From: Actinopolymorpha alba DSM 45243
GTDB lineage: Bacteria; Actinomycetota; Actinomycetes; Propionibacteriales; Actinopolymorphaceae
Assembly: GCF_000373925.1 (NCBI RefSeq)
Contig: NZ_KB892760.1
Location: forward strand, 22,474-86,473
Length of the DNA: 64,000 bases
Reading direction: 5' to 3'
Under the pieces are notes generated by a model that had not been told where the DNA came from, did not search any database, and saw only the letters and a list, made by a program, of their open reading frames with translations. This document shows, piece by piece, positions 30,696 to 38,819 of the stretch; within the stretch, counting starts at the first letter, position 1, and each line of letters begins with the position of its first letter. The position numbers and the translations under genes were made by a program.

Positions 30696-31658
30696 GTGAA
30701 CGCGACCGATCCCGTTGTGTTACCAAGCGCTACCGATCTGTATACCGCTGCTGCCCGGGTGGGCGGAATTGTCCGGCGTACTCCGGTGTATGAGATTGAC
30801 GGGCAGGAGTTCGGTGTCGCCGGCGCGCGGGTCATTGTCAAGCTGGAGTTGCTCCAGCACACCGGATCATTCAAGGTGCGCGGCGCACTCAACACCCTGC
30901 TCGCGGGACCGGTCCCATCTGACGGCGTCGTCGCGGCCTCGGGCGGCAACCACGGGGCGGCGGTCGCCTGGGCCGCTGCCCGCGTCGGCGTACCCGCGAG
31001 GATCTTCGTGCCGTCGACCTCGCCGCCGGTGAAGGCCGCGCGGGTCGCGTCGTACGGCGCTGAGGTGGTCGTCGTCGACGGCTATTACCCGGACGCGTGG
31101 GTGGCGAGCCAGAAGTGGGCCGAGGGCCGGGCCGTCGCGCAGATCCATGCGTACGACGCTCCGGAGGTGGTGGCGGGACAGAGCACACTCGGCCTGGAAC
31201 TCGCCGAACAGGTGCCCGAGGCTTCGACGGTCCTCGTCTCGTGCGGGGGAGGCGGGTTGTTCGCCGGTGTCACCCTGGCGATGGGGGAGACCCTGCCGGA
31301 CAGTCGGGTGGTGCCGGTCGAGCCGGAGCGTTGCCCGACGCTTCACACTGCCCTGGTGGCCGGCTCGCCCGTCCAGGCGGAGGTGGGAGGCGTCGCGGCC
31401 GACAGCATGGGCGCGGCCGCCGCCGGGCGGATCGCCCACGCGGTCGCGAGCCAGCACGGCGTACAACCCGTGCTCGTGCCGGACGACGCGATCGTGGCGG
31501 CACGGACGTTCCTGTGGGAACGCTGCCGCATCCTCGCCGAACCCGGTGGTGCGACGGCCTTCGCGGCTCTGCATTCCGGCGCGTTCCGCCCTGAACCCGG
31601 CGAGACGGTCGTGGTGGTCATCTCAGGAGCGAACACCACGGAACTGCCCGGGTCCTAG
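30696..31658 (+). CDS. PLP-dependent threonine/serine dehydratase family protein
   Basis: The 320-residue fold-type II enzyme has the PLP-binding lysine in HTGSFKVRGA, the substrate loop SGGNHG and the phosphate-binding glycine-rich SCGGGGLFAG. Catabolic threonine dehydratases and serine racemases are closest in motif. There is no C-terminal ACT domain, so it is not the feedback-regulated biosynthetic form. The GTG start follows AAGGAG by eight bases. Confidence 0.85.
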   Translation: MNATDPVVLPSATDLYTAAARVGGIVRRTPVYEIDGQEFGVAGARVIVKLELLQHTGSFKVRGALNTLLAGPVPSDGVVAASGGNHGAAVAWAAARVGVPARIFVPSTSPPVKAARVASYGAEVVVVDGYYPDAWVASQKWAEGRAVAQIHAYDAPEVVAGQSTLGLELAEQVPEASTVLVSCGGGGLFAGVTLAMGETLPDSRVVPVEPERCPTLHTALVAGSPVQAEVGGVAADSMGAAAAGRIAHAVASQHGVQPVLVPDDAIVAARTFLWERCRILAEPGGATAFAALHSGAFRPEPGETVVVVISGANTTELPGS

Positions 31659-31916
31659 CTAGCGGGAGGCCTGGCTTCCCGTAGTGCTTTCCGGGGCGTT
31701 TTCCCGGCCGCGCTCCGCGCGCCAGGCCTTCGCGCCGAGCACGCCGAGACCAGCCGCGATCCCAAGGTTGACGATGATCAACACCGTGTGGGCGACGTAG
31801 TAGCCGGTCGGGCGTCCCTCGGTTTTGGCGAGGTTGCGGATGAAAGTGGCGTACGTGATGACGTTCCAGGCCGCGACGCCGAGGAGGAACGCCGCGATCT
31901 TCCGAGTGATGCGCAC
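31659..31916 (-). CDS. SCO4848-like small membrane protein
   Basis: The 85-residue protein has two membrane segments (IAAFLLGVAAWNVITYATFI and VAHTVLIIVNLGIAAGLGVLG) linked by a short polar loop. Its pattern matches the conserved actinobacterial SCO4848 family, which in Streptomyces lies near a D,D-carboxypeptidase, as here; that comparison is from memory. GTG at 31916 with GGAG just upstream is preferred to ATG at 31940. Confidence 0.65.
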   Translation of the reverse strand: MRITRKIAAFLLGVAAWNVITYATFIRNLAKTEGRPTGYYVAHTVLIIVNLGIAAGLGVLGAKAWRAERGRENAPESTTGSQASR

Positions 31917-32073
31917 GGCTCCAGTATGTGGGTGACCCACAACCTCGGGACGGGCTGGTGGCGCCGTGTCCCTTTGTGAGTCATCTCAGCGTCGCGAACC
32001 CTGCTGACGCACAGGCCCGGAAGGACCTTGAGTTTCGAGGAGATTCCTTCATCGTGAAGGCAGCGGGAGCTGA

Positions 32074-32119
32074 CTTGGCGGAGGTGTCTCGGCTTCTATG
32101 CCGAAACTCCTCCGCCAAG
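32074..32119. repeat. 20-bp-arm hairpin, loop TTCTAT
   Basis: The outer 11 bp (CTTGGCGGAGG / CCTCCGCCAAG) are perfectly complementary, and the inner arms match at most positions down to GGC/GCC. Together with 32120-32167 it forms the second copy of the dispersed repeat seen at 559-623, in the opposite orientation. Confidence 0.65.
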
Positions 32120-32167
32120 GCATCGCAACCTCGGTGGGCGATCTCGCATAGTGAGCAGCTCTCGAAT
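32101..32167 (-). repeat. Dispersed intergenic repeat, copy 2
   Basis: The reverse complement aligns with 559-623 over about 66 bases. It overlaps one arm of the hairpin at 32074-32119 and contains a CTCAC-TAT-GCGAG mini-hairpin. Confidence 0.55.
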
Positions 32168-32190
32168 CAGTCCAAGATCCTTTTCTTGAG

Positions 32191-32266
32191 TGCCGCATCT
32201 CAGGATCGTGGAGACTCCGGGGTGCTATGACCCCTGGAGTTTCCACGGTCTTGCTGAAGTGCGGCA
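32191..32266. repeat. 76-base imperfect hairpin, loop TGCTATGA
   Basis: The outer arms TGCCGCA / TGCGGCA and the inner arms GATCGTGGAGACTCCGGGG / CCCCTGGAGTTTCCACGGTC pair with a few mismatches and one bulge. It resembles the hairpins at 52057-52119 and 53210-53272 in layout (a long stem closing a loop with TAT) but not in stem sequence. It is intergenic. Confidence 0.6.
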
Positions 32267-32337
32267 GATGTGCGACCGGTTCGGGTCCTCGTGCGCCGAG
32301 TCGTCACCGAGCGAGCTGAATTGAGGGTGCTTCGTAG

Positions 32338-32541
32338 GGAGTTGCCGCGTGAGGTGGCGGTCGTCTCGAATGGCGTACACCTGGTTGTATCAGATAGTGA
32401 GAAAGTCAGGCTTTTGTCTCGCATTGTGTACGCCCCTGTAGGGGCCTCACGCGGCAATTCCCCACCTCGCTAGGCGAATTTACCTTGCCTGGTGGGAACT
32501 TGCCCCGCCTCGTACCGCAGAAGGTGTACACAATGTGAGAC
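32338..32541. repeat. Nested inverted-repeat cluster
   Basis: Two overlapping inverted repeats are present. The arms 32338-32354 and 32445-32461 match at 16 of 17 positions. The arms 32416-32431 (GTCTCGCATTGTGTAC) and 32526-32541 match at 15 of 16. A degenerate direct copy of the second motif starts at 32363, and a small GCCCCT-GT-AGGGGC hairpin lies at 32432-32445. The region 31917-32787 has no supported gene; these repeats are its only clear content. Confidence 0.6.
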
Positions 32542-32787
32542 GCCACCCGCGGCACCTCCCCGATTTGGCGAAAGTGCGGCGCCTGATGCAGCAGGCAGCC
32601 GATGCGAGTTTGAATAAGCTTTATATGGCGCGTGCTTCGTGGAGGCATGCCGCGTTCGGTCGCGCCCTGGATGGATTACCGGAGCTTCAATCAGATCCAG
32701 CACCTTCCCCATCATGGCGGCCGCGCTCAGACGGGATCGCGTGGAGTTCAGGGGAACCTGGCCGCAAGGAACGGTTGACGCCTCTCC

Positions 32788-33066
32788 TCAGACGGCGTCT
32801 GAGAGGGTCTGTCGCGCGTAGCTGGACAGCCGCCACTGAGCCCAGGCGGCTGCTGGGCAAGGCCAGTCAAGTTCGCAGAGGAGGCAGTGCGTGCTCTGAA
32901 GGACCGGTCGCGGGATGATCCGCCACCTCCAGCGGACCCCGACCCGCGACCGGTCCGGTCTGTGCGCCACGTCGAGCGCGGCGGCGTAGTTGTCGATCGC
33001 GGCCTCGGGCCAGCGCACGGATCCCAACCCTGGAAGGAATGTCAGAGGTAGTTCGGGTGGCTTCAC
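32788..33066 (-). CDS. Small Cys-containing protein B' (module copy 1)
   Basis: The 92-residue protein has no family I can name. Its core (HRPDRSRVGVRWRWRIIPRP...CLLCELDWPCP) is shared with the protein at 39419-39682 (HRPNRARLMIRWRRRIIPVP...CVSCGRPWMCP). The conserved C-x2-C-x5-C-P suggests a metal-binding or redox knuckle. GTG at 33066 is chosen because GGGAG lies five bases upstream and it falls 16 bases after the stop of gene A'. It forms a two-gene unit with A' and diverges from a TPR regulator. Confidence 0.6.
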   Translation of the reverse strand: MKPPELPLTFLPGLGSVRWPEAAIDNYAAALDVAHRPDRSRVGVRWRWRIIPRPVLQSTHCLLCELDWPCPAAAWAQWRLSSYARQTLSDAV

Positions 33067-33082
33067 AGCGACTCCCAAAGTT

Positions 33083-33391
33083 TCACAGGGACTCCCCGAA
33101 AGGTGGCTCGACCAGTCGCTTGACCCAGGCGAGGAGGGCCTCCAGGTCGTTCGCGTCGGCGACCGGGCGGCAGCCGGTCTGTCGGAACACCCATCGGCCT
33201 TCCCAACGGTCGCAGCGTAGGACGACCGAGAGTTCGGGCAGGGAGGGAAACGGAACCTCCAGGGCGTACTGCTCGCCGTCATGGCCGACACGTGGAAATG
33301 CTTGGTAACCGGCGGTCTGAAGGGACAACTCGGCGGCCGCTATCTGGCGTTCCCGCTCTGAGCGATCCGGGTTCGGGTCTTCTGCTGGCAT
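33083..33391 (-). CDS. Small protein A' (module copy 1)
   Basis: The 102-residue acidic protein is not recognised. Its C-terminal half (W.V/P.LP..V...C....GRW.F......DLEALLAWVKRL) is laid out like protein A at 39682-40023 (P.LPFDSGVTFYCTVTDDGDARW.F...SDDLDGVIGYMRHL). This suggests distant homologues in equivalent positions. ATG at 33391 is used; a TTG at 33418 would add nine residues. Gene B' follows, and the regulator at 33628 is divergent. Confidence 0.55.
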   Translation of the reverse strand: MPAEDPNPDRSERERQIAAAELSLQTAGYQAFPRVGHDGEQYALEVPFPSLPELSVVLRCDRWEGRWVFRQTGCRPVADANDLEALLAWVKRLVEPPFGESL

Positions 33392-33504
33392 CGTCTGAAT
33401 GACTTCCTTGTCACGCAAAGGATGTGACGTGCCGACTGCGGCGAGAATCCAGGGCCGTCGTCGGCGAATCAGCTATGGGTGTTGAGTCTCTGGCGCGCGC
33501 GTCT

Positions 33505-33562
33505 GACCTCGCGAGGTCCTACTGAGGGCCTCGTAAGGACATCACGCGGACCTCGCGCGGAC
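33505..33562. promoter_or_regulatory. Three operator-like repeats with 22-bp period
   Basis: Three related 14-mers start at 33505 (GACCTCGCGAGGTC, a perfect palindrome), 33527 (GGCCTCGTAAGGAC) and 33549 (GACCTCGCGCGGAC). The spacing is exactly 22 bp each, which puts them on one face of the helix. They lie in the divergent region between A' and the regulator, 66 bp before its ATG, and fit cooperative binding by the regulator or a partner. Confidence 0.65.
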
Positions 33563-33627
33563 CTACGGGGCGCGCGGCTGGAGTTCGGGGGTGGGGCAAG
33601 CAAAACTGTCCGCCGTAAGGAGGCGGG

Positions 33628-34809
33628 ATGACGCGCGGACGTTCAGCCATCCCTCGCACCGTCCTGGAGCAGCTGATCTGGCAGCGCGACCAGACCTACG
33701 ACGAGGTGGCAGCCGAGTTCGAGCAGGTCGCGAGCCAGTGCGGCGAGCGCGGCGCGAGCATGTCGGCACGGCACCTGCGGCGGCTCGCGTCCGGACAGCG
33801 GACCGGCACCACACCCATCACCAGACGGGTGCTGCTGAAGATGTTCGGTAGGCCGGCCGCGGAGTTGCTCGTGCCCCCGCAGGCGACCGTAATTACGGCC
33901 GCAACCACGGCCGCAACCACGGCCGCAACCTCAACCTCCGCGGCAAGCTCAATCGACCCAGCGACCGCGACCTCCGCTGGCATCTCCGCGGTCGAACGAC
34001 TCGCTCGGGGCGAGGAGCAGGAGGTGCTGGAGCTCGCCGCCCGGCGGGCCCGCAGGTTCGGGTTGCGGGTGGGCGGAGCCAGTGTCGACGACGAGAGCAT
34101 CCGGACGGTCCACCACGACGTACGCCACCTCGTCCGCGCCTACCGCCAGCGCCCACTTCCGGAGATTCTCGGACCGCTCGTCGATGCCCAGGGGGCCGTC
34201 TTCGAGCTCCTCGAGCAGGGGCCCAAGCCGGCCCACGCGCGCCGGCTGCACTTCCTCGCCGCCGTCCTGTCGGGCATGTTGGCGAAGGTCTCTCACGACC
34301 GATCTGACGCACACATGGCGATGACGCACGCCCACACGGCGTTCATCTGCGCCGACCGCGCCGACCATGACGGCCTGCGCGCGTGGGTACGCGGTCTGCA
34401 GTCCATCGTCGCGTACTGGACCGGCCGGCCGTACGCCGCGATCAGGTACGCCAAGGCCGGCGCCGCCTTCGCCACCACAGACGGCAACGGCCTCGCCGTC
34501 TGGCTCAACGCCAGCAAGGCGCGCGCACTTGCCGCGCTAGCGGCGCTGGCGGACGACGCGACGGCGCGGGCCGCCGCCGAACGAAACGAGCGCGAGCAGG
34601 ACCAGTCTCTCCTCGACGATCTCAACCAGCTTGGTGAGATCTCCTCGCTCGGCCCGCTGCGCCAGGTGCATTACGTCGCCGACGCGATCGCCTGGCTGCC
34701 CCGGGATCTCCAGGAGGAGATCGAGATCCTCACCCTCACCGTCCCCCAAGATCAGCCCGAGAACTCACCCCCGGATGCCAGGGCCGGCGTGCCGCCGCCG
34801 GGCGGGTGA
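33628..34809 (+). CDS. HTH/TPR-type regulator, 3' end replaced (module copy 1)
   Basis: The 393-residue product has an N-terminal DNA-binding-like region (about 1-85), an Ala/Thr-rich linker (about 90-118) and an alpha-helical TPR-like region (about 125-365), as in actinobacterial XRE-TPR regulators. The ATG follows AAGGAGG. After LRQVHYVADAIAWLPRDLQEEIE the family normally continues for many more residues. Here the frame enters the left 129-bp direct repeat at 34728 and ends after 26 unrelated codons. It is probably truncated. It diverges from genes A' and B', an arrangement repeated at 39.4-41.6 kb. Confidence 0.65.
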   Translation: MTRGRSAIPRTVLEQLIWQRDQTYDEVAAEFEQVASQCGERGASMSARHLRRLASGQRTGTTPITRRVLLKMFGRPAAELLVPPQATVITAATTAATTAATSTSAASSIDPATATSAGISAVERLARGEEQEVLELAARRARRFGLRVGGASVDDESIRTVHHDVRHLVRAYRQRPLPEILGPLVDAQGAVFELLEQGPKPAHARRLHFLAAVLSGMLAKVSHDRSDAHMAMTHAHTAFICADRADHDGLRAWVRGLQSIVAYWTGRPYAAIRYAKAGAAFATTDGNGLAVWLNASKARALAALAALADDATARAAAERNEREQDQSLLDDLNQLGEISSLGPLRQVHYVADAIAWLPRDLQEEIEILTLTVPQDQPENSPPDARAGVPPPGG

Positions 34810-34856
34810 GGACCGCTGCCTCGTCGCTCACGGACGCGTGGACCGCGAGCATGGCG
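34728..34856 (+). repeat. Direct repeat, left copy (129 bp)
   Basis: This segment matches 44358-44483 with four substitutions and one 3-base indel, about 95 percent identity. The right copy is the 3' end of a GT4 gene, so this copy is a displaced gene fragment. Its left edge coincides with the truncation of the regulator gene. Confidence 0.9.
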
Positions 34857-34966
34857 TCACACGGCAGCTCGTCTTCCTGCCGGTCGGGATCTGGCGGTCA
34901 TACGTCCACCACAAGAAGGCTGGCGAGGCTCGCGCACGCCGCGGCTACGGAGATAGACCGGCCTGC

Positions 34967-35365
34967 CTACTCGGCTTCGATCCACTCGACATTCGTCGGC
35001 CTCTGGCCGGTGCGGACGAACTCCCGCGCCGCCTCCCGTGCGGTCTCGACGGGGATGCCGCGACCTGGTGGCCGGTGGCCCCAGTCGTTGCCATACCACC
35101 ACTCGGTGGGCTTGTCGCTGTCGAGGTCGCCGACAACGTGGGCGTTGTCGAAGTTGAGGAACGAGAAGTCCCGACCGACCCCCAGGGCCAGGACAGGACC
35201 ATCCCAGGCGGCTGGGGTGAAGACGTAGACGGCGTAGGGCACCTGGTCCTGCTCGGCCTCTCGGTTCACCTCGTCCAGTGCATGGTCAAGCTCGTCGACC
35301 GTCGACACCTCGGTTTGGGCAGGGCCGTCGCCGTATTCGAGTAGGTACTGGACCGGTTCGGTCAC
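34967..35365 (-). CDS. Imm1 family immunity protein
   Basis: The 132-residue acidic protein matches the Imm1 pattern: an N-terminal strand-helix region (STVDELDHALDEV), central FLNFDN and EWWYGN, and the ending IPVETAREAAREFVRTGQRPTNVEW. Imm1 proteins neutralise SCP1.201-type deaminase toxins encoded beside them, and the deaminase gene lies immediately upstream with a GTGA overlap. It therefore probably protects the producing cell by binding the deaminase in the cytoplasm. Confidence 0.8.
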   Translation of the reverse strand: MTEPVQYLLEYGDGPAQTEVSTVDELDHALDEVNREAEQDQVPYAVYVFTPAAWDGPVLALGVGRDFSFLNFDNAHVVGDLDSDKPTEWWYGNDWGHRPPGRGIPVETAREAAREFVRTGQRPTNVEWIEAE

Positions 35366-36060
35366 TTCTCGTTCTCCAACCCTCGATAGACCTGCTGGAA
35401 CCCGCCTGGCCCGTAGATTGTCAGCTTCGCACCTGGCGGAAGCATGTGCGGGAGAAGCACATGGCGGCTCGGCTTGTACTTCTCCGCATTCTCAGGGGTG
35501 TCCCTGTCGAACGGACACACGGCCCTGTTGATGTAGAGCGTGCATTCCTGCCGGTTCTCCTGACGCATCTGCGCGGCCGCGTGCGCTTCGACGTGGGAGA
35601 TGACCATGAGTTCTGATCGCGGTAGCCGAAGGTTCCGCCAACCAACCTCGCTCGCCGGACCCTCGTAGCCGCTGGGCTTGGGCTGGTCCCAGATCAGCGC
35701 ACCTTTCCCGTCCGCGAGCAGCCCGTGAGCCTTCGTGCCCTTCCCTTCCAACGCCTCCGGCAGCCGCTCAGCGATCTCGGCGCTGTACGGTGCCGGCCGG
35801 TCAGCATCGCGCCGCTCCGAAGCCTCCGGCGGTTTCGGCTTCTCCGGCTCCTTGGTGGGTCGGTCGGGGCGGGTGACCTTCGCGATGTCCGCGTACCTCA
35901 GCGGGTCGAAGAACGGCCGGTCGGGGTCGGCAGCGTTGCGGTCGCGGATGTGGCGGGTTGCCACGACCTCTTCCTCGAACCGGCACTTGAAGTCGTCAGG
36001 CCTGCGGTCCGATCCCGTGTCTGGCCGATCCTCGCCGTAGCGCCCCAGTTCGCCACTCAT
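35362..36060 (-). CDS. SCP1.201-like (DddA-family) deaminase toxin
   Basis: The 232-residue protein has a charged, Pro-rich N-terminal half and a C-terminal deaminase domain. The domain shows the H-x-E motif in HVEAHAAAQMRQ, then TLYINRAVC and the ending LLPHMLPPGAKLTIYGPGG typical of SCP1.201 deaminases, which act on cytosines in nucleic acid or nucleotides. The second zinc-ligand cysteine, expected before LLPHMLPPG, is missing (SRHVLLP). No secretion or WXG domain is present. The start at 36060 falls before conserved sequence. Its stop overlaps the Imm1 start, so the pair is coupled. Activity is uncertain because of the missing ligand. Confidence 0.75.
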   Translation of the reverse strand: MSGELGRYGEDRPDTGSDRRPDDFKCRFEEEVVATRHIRDRNAADPDRPFFDPLRYADIAKVTRPDRPTKEPEKPKPPEASERRDADRPAPYSAEIAERLPEALEGKGTKAHGLLADGKGALIWDQPKPSGYEGPASEVGWRNLRLPRSELMVISHVEAHAAAQMRQENRQECTLYINRAVCPFDRDTPENAEKYKPSRHVLLPHMLPPGAKLTIYGPGGFQQVYRGLENEK

Positions 36061-36100
36061 GGCCGCGATCTTGGCACGGCGTACGCATTGCTGACTACGG

Positions 36101-37072
36101 TCACGAAGTAGCCTGTGCCGCTTCGAATGCGTCAACCGCCTCGCGCCACTGCTCCAGGTGTCCCTTCGTGATCTCGGCTAGCTCTGTCGACCGGGCGAGA
36201 GCGCGTGAGCTGGCCTCCTCCCATCCCTCGGGCTGCAGGAGCCGGGATAGCGCGGATTTCCAGGCGTCGAGGTCGTCTGTGGGGCAGAAGGTGCCGGCGT
36301 CCCCGAGTGCTTCGCGGAGACCGTCGGTTGGCGCGGCGATGGTGGGGATGCCAGAAGCTGCGGCCTCGACAGCGCACCGTCCAAACGACTCGCTCTTGCT
36401 TGGCATCAGCAGGATTCGCGTCTGACTGTAGACGGGGCGCATGTCATCGACGCTAGGGGAGACGGTGACGTTGGGCAGGTCGCGGACGTCGGGCTCGTCG
36501 TAGCCGAGAACTCCGAGAAACGGCACGTCCGGGAACTCCTCCGCCAGGGCGTAGAAGATGTCGCTCCCTTTCCACGGGCCGAGGTTGACCAGGGTGACCG
36601 CCGGGCCAGGCTGGGTGCGGTACTCGGCCGGGTCGATGAGCGGGTAAGTCACCAGTCTGGGGCGGGTGTACTCGGGGAATTCCGCCGACAGCCAGTGGCT
36701 GTTGAAGATCGCGAGGTCGCAGCGGCGGCGCAGAAAGCCATGCTCGCCCGTGTCGCCAGGGAAGTTGCCGTGGATGAGCTGGACGACGGGGATGTCGTAG
36801 GTCTCGCCGACGTCTGTGGTGAAGAAGGTGCCCATGAGGTGGGTGATGAGCAGGTCCGCCGACCGCAGCCGTTCTACGGACTCGGGGCTGTCCTTGTCGG
36901 GGAGGACTCGGGCGCCTTCCCACTCGTACGGATCGCTGAGGCCGTGACCGTCCCAGCACACCACCGACACCTCGTGTGGGTCGGTCAACGGCCGCAGCAG
37001 GTCCCGCAGCGCCTTCTGCGCCCCCCACCGACCGTCCGGCATGTACTCGTTGGAGTACGCGACGATCCGCAT
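36101..37072 (-). CDS. Glycosyltransferase family 4-like
   Basis: The 323-residue protein has a GT-B fold pattern. An N-terminal domain begins at MRIVAYSNEYMPDGRWGAQKAL, and a C-terminal donor-binding domain has NLGPWKGSDIFYALA and the E-x7-E region SKSESFGRCAVEAAASGIPTI. GGGAGGAG five bases upstream fixes the start. It lies 40 bases before the deaminase gene in the same orientation. Whether it modifies the toxin, a surface glycan or a metabolite is unknown. Confidence 0.82.
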   Translation of the reverse strand: MRIVAYSNEYMPDGRWGAQKALRDLLRPLTDPHEVSVVCWDGHGLSDPYEWEGARVLPDKDSPESVERLRSADLLITHLMGTFFTTDVGETYDIPVVQLIHGNFPGDTGEHGFLRRRCDLAIFNSHWLSAEFPEYTRPRLVTYPLIDPAEYRTQPGPAVTLVNLGPWKGSDIFYALAEEFPDVPFLGVLGYDEPDVRDLPNVTVSPSVDDMRPVYSQTRILLMPSKSESFGRCAVEAAASGIPTIAAPTDGLREALGDAGTFCPTDDLDAWKSALSRLLQPEGWEEASSRALARSTELAEITKGHLEQWREAVDAFEAAQATS

Positions 37073-37159
37073 GCAGACTCCTCCCTTCACGTGGGCCCTG
37101 CCGGGCCACGTCACCCTGTGTCTTCATAGTCGGACAGATTGATGTCGTCGAGAGTTCGG

Positions 37160-38524
37160 CTACTCGATCGCCTGGATGCGCTTCAGCACGCGCAGGAAGG
37201 TTCGGGTGCGGCGGCTCACGACGCTGTCTTGAATGTCGCCCCGAGCTGCACCCGAGGGCCGGTGGGGGCCGGCGAACGGGCACGTCAACCCGGTCGCGAA
37301 CGGCGGCGCAGGCGCGCCGTACAGGCCGGCCTCTACCCACCGGGCGTGGCGCTCGTCGTAGGCGGACCACTCCTGCCAGTCGGCCTTCTGGGCGTGGTCT
37401 CGGATCAGACTTAGCCGGCTCACTGCGTCGGGGTGAAGCTGAAACCGCCCGGAATCATCCCGGCCGACCAGTCCCGGCAGGTAGGTGCCGTGGAAGATGC
37501 CGCTCCCAGCCAGCGGGGACGCCGACCAGAGGGTCAGCGCGTTCACTAGGTCGTCGGCAACCAGCTGCTCGACCGCGCCAACGGGATCGTGCTCATAGCC
37601 GGGCAGGCTCTCACTGGTCAGCATCGCGACCGCGATGGCGATCGACTGGTCCCCGTCCTGCAGGGAGGGGACGATGCTTTCGCGGACGCTCGGAGACTGG
37701 TGGAAACGCGCCCGCACCGTGTGGATCGCCACCAGGTCGTGGTGCAGGTCCGCCTGGCGCACTGCCGCCTCGCGGAATGCCTCGTCCTGCTCCGTGAAGG
37801 CGATCATCAGGTTGACCGTCCGGAGGAGGTGGGTGGCGAACTCGACGCCGTACTCACCAATGGGTAGTTGCATCCAGGCGACGAGATCGGAGCCGCGGGC
37901 ACCGGTGTCAGCCGTGACGAACGACCCGTGCCGAGTGGTCGCTCGCGCCCACAGTGCCCGGTCGATCCAGATCTCAGGCCACTGGTAGGCGATCTTGGCG
38001 GCGGTGAAGTCGAGCGTGTACCAACCCCGCGCCAGCTGGGCGTCGTGGACCGCGAGGTATTGCCCCCACGCGGCCAGATCCAGCTGGGTGCCGATCCGGT
38101 TCCGTAGTTCCCGCAGCCACCGGCCGTGGACCTCCTTGTCCTCGTCCTGCGCCCGCCGGTACATGACGCCCGCAGGGTGCACGAACCGCTGCGGCCAGAA
38201 CTCCGCCATCACCCGCCGGGCCTCATCGTCCGTCGACGGCATGAGAGGCACTCCGGCGTCATCGCGGGGAAGCCGCAGTAGAAGAGTCGGAGGCAGGGCC
38301 GCAAGCGAGTACGGGATCGGCCCGTCGACCGGGAACCGGGTGGTGCGCTCGTGAAGCTCAGCCGGTGTCCACGAATCGACCGCGGCCTCCAGCCGCTCTG
38401 CATTCTCGACCAGGCACCCGCTGAACGCCTCCCGCAGCGCCCTGCGGACCGGCTGCCCCCGCTCGTTCAGCTTCCGCCTGATGACGGCGGGTGGAGGAAA
38501 GGACCTGCTCAATTCGAACCTCAT
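37160..38524 (-). CDS. Hypothetical protein, 454 residues
   Basis: I do not recognise this protein. It is soluble, rich in Arg, Trp and acidic residues, and has no signal peptide or membrane segment. Motifs worth noting are PQRFVHPAGVMYRRAQDED (about 112-130), a helical middle (about 150-330) and GLTCPFAGPHRPSG near the C-terminus. Codon use is GC-rich like its neighbours. It is the gene before the glycosyltransferase and deaminase in the leftward series, and two DUF397-type genes precede it. Confidence 0.7.
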   Translation of the reverse strand: MRFELSRSFPPPAVIRRKLNERGQPVRRALREAFSGCLVENAERLEAAVDSWTPAELHERTTRFPVDGPIPYSLAALPPTLLLRLPRDDAGVPLMPSTDDEARRVMAEFWPQRFVHPAGVMYRRAQDEDKEVHGRWLRELRNRIGTQLDLAAWGQYLAVHDAQLARGWYTLDFTAAKIAYQWPEIWIDRALWARATTRHGSFVTADTGARGSDLVAWMQLPIGEYGVEFATHLLRTVNLMIAFTEQDEAFREAAVRQADLHHDLVAIHTVRARFHQSPSVRESIVPSLQDGDQSIAIAVAMLTSESLPGYEHDPVGAVEQLVADDLVNALTLWSASPLAGSGIFHGTYLPGLVGRDDSGRFQLHPDAVSRLSLIRDHAQKADWQEWSAYDERHARWVEAGLYGAPAPPFATGLTCPFAGPHRPSGAARGDIQDSVVSRRTRTFLRVLKRIQAIE

Positions 38525-38584
38525 TGTTCGTGGCGCCTGGCTGGTGCCCCGAGAGGAGTCACCAGCCAGGCCACCGCAACGGCT

Positions 38585-38770
38585 TCAGGCGGACTTGACC
38601 GAACTCGTGAAGGCCTTCCATTCCCCAGCGGGGAACGTCAGAACAGGCCCCTGACGGTCCTTCGTGTCGCGCACAGCGACACCCCCGTCAACGGGAGCGA
38701 CCTCGACACAGTTCTGCTGGTGCACGGAGAAGGACGACTTACGCCACGCGGCGTTCTCGAACTTCTGCAT
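38585..38770 (-). CDS. DUF397 family small protein
   Basis: The 61-residue protein follows the DUF397 pattern AWRKSSFS...NCVEVA..DGGVAVRDTKD..GPVLTFPAGEWKAF. These small proteins are abundant in actinobacteria, usually beside Scr1-type helix-turn-helix regulators, and modulate them, some acting as antitoxin-like partners. No Scr1-type regulator is adjacent here; the nearest regulator is at 40282. Confidence 0.88.
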   Translation of the reverse strand: MQKFENAAWRKSSFSVHQQNCVEVAPVDGGVAVRDTKDRQGPVLTFPAGEWKAFTSSVKSA

Positions 38771-38819
38771 TTCACCTCCTTCGTAGCTGAATGGCCGAGT
38801 GACGGGTCAGACCGTCGCG

